This document shows positions 44,301 through 53,668 of a DNA stretch of 64,000 nt, piece by piece (position 1 is the stretch's first letter; every line of letters starts with the position of its first letter). The stretch spans positions 152,877,519 to 152,941,518 of the forward strand of contig NC_134366.1 of assembly GCF_035582795.1 (NCBI RefSeq), given 5' to 3'. The notes under the pieces were generated by a model. That model worked only from the letters and a program-made list of their open reading frames with translations, had not been told where the DNA came from and made no database searches. Source of the stretch: Mycteria americana. Taxonomy: Eukaryota > Chordata > Aves > Ciconiiformes > Ciconiidae. The translations under genes and the position numbers were made by a program.

Positions 44301-47300
44301 AGCAGCCTCTGCTATATATTTCGAAAGAATGCAGCAGATTCCCTTGTAATCTGTTTAGTGTTGTCTTCATTTGGGTTCTCAGTGTGCCAAAGACCAGTAG
44401 TATCTGAGTGCCCTGCTCTGACAACTTGTGCAGAAAGACACTGGAAGTATGCCACTATCTCCCTATGCATCTTGATTCCTTCATGGTGAAAAATGATACC
44501 ATCTTCTATGTGAAAGTTACTTATGCTTCTGTCTCTCTGTAGAACCTGGGACTAAAGTTAAAATCAAGATGGCCAAATCTCAGTGGATTTTGCTATATAC
44601 AAGTACAAAGACACAGAAAGTCACTTAGCTTACAAGCTTCACGTTTGCAAGAGGAAGGAAAACAGTATAAGCAAAAGCATAGCAAAATAAAGAGAGCTAA
44701 GTGCCTTAGACATTAATGGACTGGAAAAAATACTTTATCCTCAAGAGTATAGAATCTTGCCTACCAAAGGTGAAATGACAACACAGAAGTGTCCAATAAA
44801 TCTATTTCACTTGGTAATGAGTTCACATTACTGCTAGGATTTTTTTTGTTGTTGTTGTTGTTAGCATATTGCATTATTATTCTCAGTCTTGATGACTCTG
44901 TATTTTCCTTTAATCTCCTTAAATTTTCTGCACTTGCTGTTTATTTTACTGTTGTCTATTAAGCATTGCTCTATTTCTAATTGCTGCTTCTACATCATCG
45001 CTGAAAGAGAACGAAACTGAAGATACAAATACAGAAGCATGGAGGCCAGGAAGAATGTTAGTTGAATTCTTAATTGATGTTTTAGTAGGCAGTCACTCTA
45101 GACTAGACATCTAATAGCTTCCTAAGAGCTCAGGGATATTTTATGTTTTTCTGAAAGCGCCAACTCCTACAATCTTACGATTATTTTACAATGTTTGGTC
45201 TCTCCTGCCTTACGCTTGAAAAGAACCACACAGCACTCTTAACATGGAGATAGTTGCATGACATTCAACTTCATGGAGAAGTAATTTTTAGAGCTCAGGT
45301 CTTCAACAGGTCTATAGGCGTGTTCAAATTACGTAACCCCAAGCTGGTTTTTTCCTCAGCCTGGTGTGCTGCAGAGCAGCTCTGTCCCCAGTCATCTGGG
45401 GGATGGAGGCCAAAGGACAAAGCCTAATGGATGGAGGGTGGGGAGGATCAATGACTACATGATTACTGGGATAATCAGTGAAGGATAGGCTCCTGTCTTT
45501 TCAAAACCAGGCCAAGTTCAAGAAGAACAAGTTACTGAGGAACTCAGCTTCAGCTGAACTATAGTTTAATGAACAAACAATACCCAACAGAGCTAATAAA
45601 GACAGCTTTGATCCCTGCTAGAAAGATCGATGCATCCTGACATTACTAGTCTTGTGCCCCAAAGGACTGAAAGGAATTGCTCAGACCAGTAACAGCATCT
45701 TGTGCAACAGAGAGCAAGATATGGAATTGCTTGGATAGAAATAGCATTCTTTAGAAGACTAATCTCAATTAATCAGAAAGAAACTATTTCCAGATTTTAT
45801 TTCCAACTTGTGGTGGTATTCTCCGAGATCGCCTTATTTGCTATAAGGAACTCTATCTGAAATTATGAGGAAAAGGAAGACATTTGTGTGCACTACAGCT
45901 CCTGCAACTCAGGGCAATTAACAAAACTTTAGCTGTCAAATTTCAAATAAAGCAAGAAAGAGAAAAAATGAAAACTCCCGCAAAAACAGAAAATGGAGGA
46001 AGGCTAAAGTATGGACAAGTCGAAGAGCCACCTGAAGAGGTGCCTTTTTCCCCAATATAGACAAAATTGAGAGAATCCTGATGTCAAATGAAAGTTGCTT
46101 AGTGTGCATAGTTATGTAGGTCACTCAGGACCTATCTAGGTCACCTTCTTTGCAGACTTAAGCAAGTAATTTGCTCTTTCAAAGGAATTACCTGGTTTAG
46201 TTCCCCACTTGCAGATTAACACTACAAAGAAGTGTCTAGTGCCAAAGGCAACACATGCTACATGCATGAATAATCTGAAAAGTAACTCAATGGAAGGACA
46301 CCTTAAACCCTAACCGAAGCAAGAAATTAGAACTTATCTACATGGAACAGAGCAGACATCCAGGTAGGTAAATCAGAAGTCCTAACAATTTCAATTTAGG
46401 AATAAGTGAGGTGCCTTGTTCCTGGTGTCAGAATTCGGCATTCATTGGTATGTGGCATCCTAGTCTTTCAGCATAGGAAGGATTATATTTTTCACTGCAA
46501 ATAAAAGAATTTAATGTTCAGTAATCAAGACAATTCCTAAGAGATAGTGTTCTTGTCCTATAGCATTATTTGCAGGAGAAGAGCCATACTGAACTAAAAT
46601 AGGTTTCTTCACACCTTCCAGGCACTGATGAATGCATCTTGATGTCATGGCCTGAAGGAAGGAGGAGGCAAAAACTCCAAATCCAGTTGCCATATGTTTC
46701 CCTAAATTAAAGGGAATAAAAAACCCACACATACACAGACCATATTTAGAAGTCTGCAAATTTTATGCATCTAGAGATGACAGATTACAGACCTCAATAA
46801 CTAGAGGGCAAATGAGCAGTTGTGAAACCGTCCATTGTGGAAGAAAAAATTAGCAACTACTTTAGTCATATGTTATGTTCCACAAGATGTCAGAAAGACA
46901 AAGATAAGGGATGAAATGGAAGAAAGCACTAGCAGCAAGATAGATTACGCTATTGCTGGCCTCCTTATCCAAATTCTAATTATAGGAAGATTCCAAAAAA
47001 TTAAAAAGCAGCTTGTAGTTTACTCTCATTTCAGCATTATCACCCAGTAGAACATGGCTTAGCTATAAAGCTTACACTCTATTCTTCAGTGATTTCCTAC
47101 ATTTCAACAGTATAATAGCTTTTCTTCTGCTTAAGCCTTTTCGCTGCAGTTCTTCAGTGGGCAAGAAGACTCACAGAATAAAAGTAAGTGAGCTAATACA
47201 AAAAATTACTTGCATTTTTTTTTGTAGACAAGTATTTACAAGTCTCACCATGCTGCTGAGTGGTGCCAGCCAATCCTGGAATTTTTCTTAAATTTTATTA

Positions 47301-50300
47301 CCTTATATAAGCCACGTATGCCCTCCATCTTGTATATCTTTATAAGAGCATCAAACATTCCTCTGTATTGCCGCTTTGATGGATCAACACCAGCGTCATA
47401 TTGTAGTACAAGTCGTGTCTTCGTTACCCATATTGGGTTTGTAATACAGAGAGTCATGGCTCCTGAGAACAGATGGAAGTTAGACTGATTGTTATGCCAA
47501 CTCCAAAGCTTGTCCCAGTTTGTTCAGTCCAGTGTAACACAGGCTTCTACAATGACAAAACTACTTATCCTACAAGAGTACTCATGTTACTTAAAACAGG
47601 CAAAGTTTACGCCCACCATTGTTCCCTCTCTCTGCCTTCAAAGCTCACAATCAAGTCCAACCTACTCCTGCTGGGAGTACTTCTGTAGAGCATATAGCTT
47701 TTTGTATATTCCTAGTAGGTCCCCTTTTTTGCCTCACATTTCCACAGTCAGTAGTGTAATCTGTAGCAGATAGGAAATATAAGTAATTTCTTAGTGTACT
47801 CCTGATTACCCGAGTTATTCTTCGGGTATACAATTGTTCAAAATTTAATGGACACCTCAGTCATGAGAAATTTGCTTAATCATATTGACAGATTAATAGA
47901 AGCAACCTGTTCTAGCTTTATAGGTTATTGAAAATACAGTTGTAAAATAACCCATTACTATTTTTCACATCAAATAATATGCCTTATATTTCAACATTAA
48001 ATGAATGCTCTGACATCCTAATAAAAAGTCTTCTCAATTGCCTAGATTAAATGCAACACAGAAGCATGTACAAAAACATATGCTAGAAACAACATATTAA
48101 AAGTCTTGCTGATAGAAGTTGTATTTTTATTTCAGATCTTTAGTTTCTAAGAAAACTTGGACCATAGATAAAGATTTTCAAAGGCCAATGACCAATTCAC
48201 TTATCCTATTAACTTCCATAGGCATTCTCTTTTCCAGGTCTAAGTGTTAAACATTTAATAAGTTAACAACCTGATAGCGGCACATTTATATAGTTATATT
48301 ATGGGACTCAATACAGTACTAAATAAGGAAAACGCTTATACACAATGAAAACAAGGTCAAAAGGTATTTTGACAACTGCTATTTCTGAGCAAAACTGAAA
48401 AGACCACAGTGATCCATCTATTCATCTTAGACATCATTAATTTATTTACAGACAATAAATGATTGCATTTGGACACTTACACTTGCCATCTGTAAGAAAA
48501 AGCAGCACTGACACACAAAGGCAGGGAGCAACATATGGAAAGGCTAGAAGCAAACATTAATCTTCTTTGCATTTAAACTCACCAGCCTCTGCAGCTGACA
48601 CTAGGTGTTCGGTTGCACTGAGACTTTCCAGCTTCCCTTCCTTCTTGTAAGCTTTGATGGCATTGTAACTGGAAAATGTAAAATGTATTTTGGTAAAGGT
48701 GAAAACAAACCTACATCACTAAAAAAAAACCCCAAAACAACAAGACACCTCACTTAAGATCGTGGAAAACATTAGATGGTACACAGCCTTTGAAAACACG
48801 TATCTAAGCAAACTATCTTTATTTAGTTGATTGACCTCTGAGAAGTTAGGTCTTTAAAGTGAACTATGGTAATACAAATCTAAATTGATAAAGTATTACT
48901 ATCAGTATCAATGGAACTGCATCTTGAAACAGCTATCAGATCTCAGGAATTAACTTCTAAAAGAAACCGATTAGATAGCCTCCTTTTTATGGAGAGCAAC
49001 AGTGACAGGTATCTATCTTCCAGCTCAGAAATACACTGAGCTTTCTTCTCTTGATCCAGTTTCCAGTCCTTGTGGATTGAGAAACTCTCAACAGGAGCTG
49101 AACCGTCAATAGGAACCTATAGCAAAGCTTGAGGACTGACATACAACAAGAACAGAGTCTAGACAACTGGCAAGCGAGGTTTGCATAGGCATACCAACAG
49201 TTAGTTGGCATACCAACTAACTGTTCCCTGAAGTGTTTCAATTAATAAGGATCAGCAGTAAATCAGGTCACAGTTATACAGCTAATAAAGTAGAAAAGAC
49301 TGAATATGAAAAAATGGACTTTATAAGTAAAGCCCATCAACTCACAAAAACAATGAAAGAACTGACTGTCACTAAAATTATTAAAAATCAGTTAAACATT
49401 TAGCTTTAGTAGAAAACTTTATCATGTTCTCTAATTCTTAACATGTCAGTTTAGGTTTTTATTTTTCGTAAGGTTTTAAGCACAGTGTATTGGCACTTTT
49501 AGAGGATCCTTCATGAATGATGTCACCATCTCTCAAGTTCCTTAGTATTTTCACAGCACCAAGGGAATGCACTGTACTTGACAAAGTTAACAGGTCTCTG
49601 ACTCAAATCGCTTAAATTCTAAAACAGCAAACCGTAATAAAGGGTAACAAACCTGGACTTACTAAAAGAATCACAAGTTTATAAGCCACTTAGCACAGTT
49701 TTATACCCCCCAAAAGAAGATGCAGTGTATATCTGAACATTACATTGCACAGGATATGACACATTTTATAGTTCTACTTACAAGAAAAAGTAAAGTCCCC
49801 AGGAAGCCCCTGCTCCCAACATGTTTGGAGTTACCCCTTGATATAAGCCTTGTAGTCCTTCATGCTTCCAGACAGTGGTCATACAGTGGAGAATCCCACT
49901 GTATTTTGGCCTCAGCTCCAATCCATCGCTTACTATGAAAGAAAGAAATCATACTGAAAAACATTGCAGGAAGCATGAAGTTCAGCTGTGTAAAAGCCAC
50001 CACAGAAGTATACAGCCTCCAAAGCAAAGTGCAAATGAACATGAAACCTAACTGATCAGCTGTATTTTAAAAGTATACTTTTAAATGTATGCAAGAGTTG
50101 GGGTTTAGAGCTTTGTAAGTCTAGAGTTAAAGAACTTTAAAAAAAAAAAGGGAAAAGAAACAAAAAAAGAAAAAGAACTTTTAAGCTCTGCAAGAGGAAA
50201 GTTCCCATCAATCTGACAAGGCTAAATAAATGCACTGCTGTACATTTCTGGTAAGCAGCAGCTTTCAATTGAAGTTTTTTGTCTCTTCTTTTTAGGGCCC

Positions 50301-53300
50301 CAGCAATTTCGCATCATATTTCAAGTGATACGTGTGGGGTCTTTGACAATATATTTCTATAAGGAGTTTAGACAAGCCCCAAATAACAACTCTTAAATTC
50401 AAGCTTCCTCTTTAAAATGTTCCATAAAGATCTGAATACTTTCAACAGGTCAAGTCTTACTGATTCCAAAATCAGTTTTTACCAGAACACTCAAAGGTTA
50501 TTTCCATCAAAAATTCCTGTGTTCTCCTTCTATTCTCACTGAATGGATTTGCAGGAAAAAACCAAATGTATATACTTCTCCCACCCAATAACCAAACAGC
50601 TGGTGTCCAAATATTCAGAAAATATCACTGTCAAAAAGATAAAAAACATGCAAGTTTTTGTTTGACATTTAATTTAAAACACAGATGTTCACACAACTTA
50701 CAGTGGTAACTACTATTGCTCCTACCGTAACAGAGAGTAAGTTGATTACTGATGATATGCATGATACGCCACATGGTGAGATGACAAGAGGTAACAGACA
50801 CAAGCTGGAACAGAGGGAATTCTGACCAGAACTTTTTCTCCATCAGAGTGGTCAAATACTGGAACAAGTTGCCTGAAGAGGCATCTCTGGAGGTACTCGA
50901 AACTCTAGCAGACAAGACTCTGAGCAATCTGATCTAACCAGACCTTATCTGAGTAGGGGGTGAACTCCATATATGATCTCTTCTGACCTAAATTACTCTA
51001 CGATGCCACAATAGCAGCAGCTTTCATTCTTCGTATACACATAAGGCTAGATTGCAATTTTACTGAAAACTAATCTCAAAGTTTTACAGTCAGCGTAGTT
51101 TTTGTGTCCCCATCAAGATTAATCCTGGTAATCGTGAATTTCAGATGTTTTCTGTTCAGTGTCACATTTATTATTCATTCTCCTTTGAACTTTGTGTACA
51201 GGATTGTACATTGTGACCGACTTCAGGATGAAAGACAAAATGCTTTTTCTGAGCGCATTCAGGATGAAAGACAAAATGCTTTTTCTGAGCGCATTGTGAC
51301 AAGGCCTCATCACCTTGACAATCACTCAAAACTAGAACACAAATTAAATTAAAAGTAGATTGCAAATTAAGTGCCTATTTTCTCCCTCCTGAATGAGCAC
51401 TGCTAGACCTTTCTCAAAGACCTTTCTGAATTTTTTTACCATGCTGCCATTAGATCAGGTTTATAAACACATTAAACAACATGGGAAATCAGAGACATGA
51501 ATGCAAGTCTGTCTGTCAGTGATGCTGCCGAGAATCTTCACAACATTGATTTCTGGTATCAGCTCTTACTTCCTGGTTGAAGACAAAACATAGGAGTCAT
51601 TATTTGCAACCCAAACAAGCATGTGAAAGTAAGTGACCTCCAGAGGTCACCTAATCCAATCCCCTGCTCAAAACAGATGTAATTAGATCAGGTTACTCAG
51701 GGAAGTGTCCAGTTGGTTCCGGAATGTTTCCAAGGCTGAAGAGATTACAGCTTCTCTGGGTAACCTCTTCCAGTATTTGACCACTCTCGCAGTAAAAATC
51801 CTTTTTCCTAATAAATAACTGGAATTTTCCATGTTCCCGCTTGTGCCTGTTCCCTCTTGCCCTACAACTATTCTCCTCCAAGAAGAATCTGGCTTCACCT
51901 TCTCTGTGTCCTCCAACCACAGTCATAGACTGTAATGATATCTCTCCTCAGCCTTCTCTTCGTGAGGCCAAACCAATTCTGTTCTGTCAGCCTGTCCTCC
52001 TATGTCACATGCTCCAGCCCCTTCCCAAGTCTGGTGGCCTCCACTGGAATCACGCCAGTATGTCAACGTCTTCCTTGTACTGGTGAGCCCCAAACTAGAC
52101 ACAGTACTTCAGACGTAGTCTTACAAGTGCGAAATAGAGAGAAAGGAGCACTTCTGCTAGCTACGTTCTTCATAATACAGCCCAGCATGTGCCCACTAGG
52201 ATATGCAAGAAAGTGTTTAAATCCAATTTTGCAAAAAGTCTGTTTGGAAACATAATGCTTTAAATTTTGTAAAACTTCTCTGTGATAGTTCACTATTTGG
52301 TTTTGAGATCTTAAACACCCACGTATCCATTTAAGATAACAATCCAAAGATACAGCAAAATGTTTCAACCTCCATATAAGAGAATATGATAAAAGGGCGA
52401 AGTGTTTCTCATATTAGCAGCAAAATCAACAAGGAGAAGCTGACATGTTTCCCTGCGGAAAGGCAAACAAGTTAAGAGTTTTCTGCAAAACAATACCACT
52501 ACTGTTAACAAACAAGATTATTATAAGACTATTGTTATGCTTCGAGTGTTGGAAATCTTTGTCATAAAGGTGAACTTTGAACTTTGGCTTGAGACAATCC
52601 GCCTGTTAAAAACACACCATCTTGCTGTCTCCTATGGCACTGGTGGTCATGAAAGAGAGGGAGAAGCCTGGTCAGCTCTCTAAACTGCCTGAAAACAGCC
52701 TGAGGCACACAGCACACTTTACAGTCCCTGGAAACGAGAGGAAGGTTGAGCTCTGGGATGGGGGGAAAAGAACCGGAGACCCTTTCAGCCTACGGCCTGT
52801 TTATTCCAAGCGGTGGGGCTGCCCTGCCAGCGCCTGCTGTCACGTAGCCGCGCACAGGCCTGGGCAAAAACGCGCAGGCTCATCCGGCTGTATTCTCCCT
52901 CAAAAAAGAGCCGGTAGGTCGCTGCCTTGGGAGCGGCGAGCTCGGCGACATTGGCACGTTTTTAGCACAAAGCACGGTTTGTCTTTGTAGACCTCAGCGG
53001 CAAGCTCTGGGGGGAGCCGGGCTCGGGGGCTCTCCCTGCCGGCACACCCACCGCCGCAGCAGGCACCCCGGCCCCGCGGGGGCAGCCCCAATCCCGGCCT
53101 CCGGGAGCCACGGCAGCCCCCGCCTGGGGCACCGCGGCCTTGCGGCGCAGCGCCCGCAGCCTCCCCGGCCCGGCGCGGCGCGGGACAGGGGCGGCCGTAC
53201 GGCCTCACCTGCGAAGCGGATCTTGACCAGGTCCAGCGGGTGGAGCACCAGGGTGGAGATGACGCCGCCGCTCAGCCCCGCCGCCAGGTTCTCCAGCTGC

Positions 53301-53380
53301 ACGTGGCGGAGGAGGGACCGCACGGGCGGCGGCGCCGCCGCCGGCTCCCCCACGGCGCACGCGGGGCCCTGGGCGCTCAT
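38171..53380 (-). CDS. SLC25A32: Mitochondrial folate/FAD carrier SLC25A32, seven coding exons
   Basis: On the minus strand the exons are 53209-53380, 49782-49932, 48583-48668, 47302-47462, 40643-40756, 39926-40071 and 38171-38306. This is 966 nt, 321 residues plus stop (human 315). The protein is an inner-mitochondrial-membrane carrier that brings folate, and by yeast and human evidence FAD, into the matrix for one-carbon and flavoprotein metabolism. The translation shows the three tandem carrier repeats with signatures [18 protein letters not shown] and YPYQVVRAR. The second has Trp in place of the usual acidic residue and the third has Gln, both typical of this subfamily. All splice phases agree. 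The start is the first ATG in frame in exon 1. The open frame upstream of it has no ATG start and is CpG-island sequence. Head-to-head with DCAF13, tail-to-tail with CTHRC1. Confidence 0.97.
38307..39925 (-). other. SLC25A32 intron 6
   Basis: Intron of 1.6 kb with gt...ag ends on the minus strand. No repeat or gene was identified. Confidence 0.85.
39926..40071 (-). CDS. SLC25A32: SLC25A32 exon 6: third carrier repeat
   Basis: Minus-strand acceptor gcttttag, donor GAG|gtaggc. Starts in phase 0 and ends after two bases of an Arg codon. It encodes [20 protein letters not shown] followed by the third signature [13 protein letters not shown], then [11 protein letters not shown]. Confidence 0.97.
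40072..40642 (-). other. SLC25A32 intron 5
   Basis: Intron of 571 bp with gt...ag ends on the minus strand. No further feature. Confidence 0.85.
40643..40756 (-). CDS. SLC25A32: SLC25A32 exon 5
   Basis: Minus-strand acceptor ttttttag, donor TTG|gtatga, phase 0 at both ends (38 codons). It encodes [20 protein letters not shown], the conserved fourth-helix region, then a variable loop. Confidence 0.97.
41352..41841 (-). mobile_element. 5'-truncated CR1 LINE, C-terminal reverse-transcriptase ORF still open
   Basis: On the minus strand this translates without stops into the C-terminal part of CR1 ORF2: [57 protein letters not shown] and [20 protein letters not shown]. The element's 3' end lies at about 41352, with the usual 'tagaatcacagaatcgtata' terminus in plus-strand view. 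The 5' side stops at an (CA)6 run near 41841-41853. An in-frame 15-bp duplication (41676-41705) repeats Leu-Ile-Ala-Leu-Tyr. The open frame and low divergence suggest insertion more recent than the other CR1 pieces here. It is far too truncated to be autonomous. Confidence 0.9.
41676..41705 (-). repeat. 15-bp tandem duplication inside CR1
   Basis: gtagagagcgataag occurs twice head to tail and keeps the CR1 reading frame. Confidence 0.95.
43395..43690 (+). mobile_element. Degraded CR1-like reverse transcriptase fragment
   Basis: Plus-strand translation near 43425-43455 gives [10 protein letters not shown] broken frame near 43520-43610 resembles the GEVP..WK.ANVTPIFKKGKK..NYRPVS region of CR1 ORF2. 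Stops and indels interrupt it. Edges are uncertain. Confidence 0.4.
44848..44862. repeat. (GTT)5 microsatellite
   Basis: Five GTT units following a poly(T) stretch in SLC25A32 intron 4. Confidence 0.9.
47302..47462 (-). CDS. SLC25A32: SLC25A32 exon 4: second carrier repeat signature
   Basis: Minus-strand acceptor gttctcag, donor AAG|gtaata. Starts after one base of a Gly codon and ends in phase 0. It encodes [20 protein letters not shown], with the second signature, then [20 protein letters not shown] and GLYK. Confidence 0.97.
47463..48582 (-). other. SLC25A32 intron 3
   Basis: Intron of 1.1 kb with gt...ag ends on the minus strand. Nothing else was recognised. Confidence 0.85.
48583..48668 (-). 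CDS. SLC25A32: SLC25A32 exon 3
   Basis: Minus-strand acceptor ttttccag, donor GCTG|gtgagt. It completes a Phe codon and encodes [20 protein letters not shown] then HLVSAAEAG, the loop between helices 2 and 3. Ends after the first base of a Gly codon. Confidence 0.96.
48669..49781 (-). other. SLC25A32 intron 2
   Basis: Intron of 1.1 kb with gt...ag ends on the minus strand. It contains a perfect 13-bp hairpin at 49196-49225. Confidence 0.85.
49196..49225. repeat. Perfect hairpin, 13-bp arms, 4-base loop
   Basis: AACAGTTAGTTGG (49196-49208), loop cata, CCAACTAACTGTT (49213-49225). The arms are exact reverse complements. Confidence 0.95.
49782..49932 (-). CDS. SLC25A32: SLC25A32 exon 2
   Basis: Minus-strand acceptor tttcatag, donor TCTT|gtaagt. 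It completes a Val codon and encodes [37 protein letters not shown] and GASWGLYFF. The GLYQG and PN motifs after the first signature are standard for mitochondrial carriers. Confidence 0.97.
50755..51005 (+). mobile_element. CR1 LINE 3' end, plus orientation
   Basis: Plus-strand text includes 'agaactttttctccatcaga', 'gtggtcaaatactggaacaa', 'gttgcctgaagaggcatct' and 'ctgagcaatctgatctaacc'. It ends with 'gatctcttctgacctaaatt' and 'actctacgat'. This follows the 3' third of avian CR1 in order. Moderately diverged. Confidence 0.75.
51222..51295. repeat. 36-bp perfect tandem duplication
   Basis: The unit begins ttcaggatgaaagac and ends tctgagcgca. It occurs at 51222-51257 and 51258-51293 with no mismatch, and two further bases match. 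Confidence 0.95.
51636..52205 (-). mobile_element. CR1 LINE fragment, minus orientation
   Basis: In plus-strand view: 'cctccagaggtcacctaatc' and 'gaatgtttccaaggctgaag', then 'ggtaacctcttccagtattt'. Further on come 'cttgtgcctgttccctcttg' and 'cactggaatcacgccagta', then 'gagccccaaactagacacag' and 'tacttcagacgtagt'. These correspond in order to reversed CR1 ORF2 C-terminus and upstream sequence. More diverged than the copy at 41.35 kb. Confidence 0.75.
53209..53380 (-). CDS. SLC25A32: SLC25A32 exon 1 with start codon
   Basis: ATG at 53378-53380 on the minus strand (context GGCGATGAG, G at -3). It encodes an Ala/Pro-rich N-terminus ([10 protein letters not shown]), then [20 protein letters not shown] and the first carrier signature [11 protein letters not shown]. 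Donor GCAG|gtgagg, ending after one base of a Val codon. Confidence 0.95.
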
Positions 53381-53598
53381 CGCCAACGGCGGCGGCGCGC
53401 GAGCAGGGGGCGGGGCGGGGCGCCGCTCCCTCCCTCCCTCCCCCGCCCGCCGCGGGCTGACAGCCGGGCCCGGCACCGCGGGCAGCTGCGTCGCGCGAGA
53501 ACAGCCCGCCCGCGCATCCGGTCACGTGTGCATGCGCGCGGGGTAGGCGGGGCGCGTTGCCTGGCGGCGCGGAAGCGGCCGCGTGCGCGCAGGCGAGA

Positions 53599-53668
53599 AT
53601 GCGGGTCAAGGTGCTGAGCCGCAACCCCGACGACTACGTCCGCGAGACGAAGCTGGACCTGCAGCGCG
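53599..53668 (+). CDS. DCAF13: DCAF13 exon 1 with start codon
   Basis: ATG CGG GTC AAG follows gcgaga (G at -3 region purine-rich). It encodes MRVKVLSRNPDDYVRETKL and ends after the first base of a Val codon with donor GCG|gtgagc. Confidence 0.95.

Larger units (their letters stand above)
40757..47301 (-). other. SLC25A32 intron 4 (6.5 kb)
   Basis: The longest intron of the gene. It holds a fairly young minus-strand CR1 copy (about 41352-41841), an (CA)n run next to it, a degraded LINE reverse-transcriptase fragment (about 43395-43690) and a short (GTT)5 run (44848-44862). From about 44.9 to 47.2 kb I see nothing recognisable. Confidence 0.75.
49933..53208 (-). other. SLC25A32 intron 1
   Basis: Intron of 3.3 kb, gt...ag on the minus strand. 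It contains two CR1 pieces and a 36-bp tandem duplication. Its exon-1-proximal part is CpG-rich. Confidence 0.8.

Noticed and set aside
51119-51325. Minus-strand open frame with a repeated Asn-Ala-Leu-Arg-Lys-Ser block, considered as a transposase fragment
   Set aside because: The repetition is explained by the 36-bp tandem duplication and no transposase motif is visible.
53381-53476. Upstream extension of the SLC25A32 open frame
   Set aside because: The extension begins at a GTG, not an ATG. The residues are CpG-island low complexity, and the ATG at 53380 gives the family's usual length.
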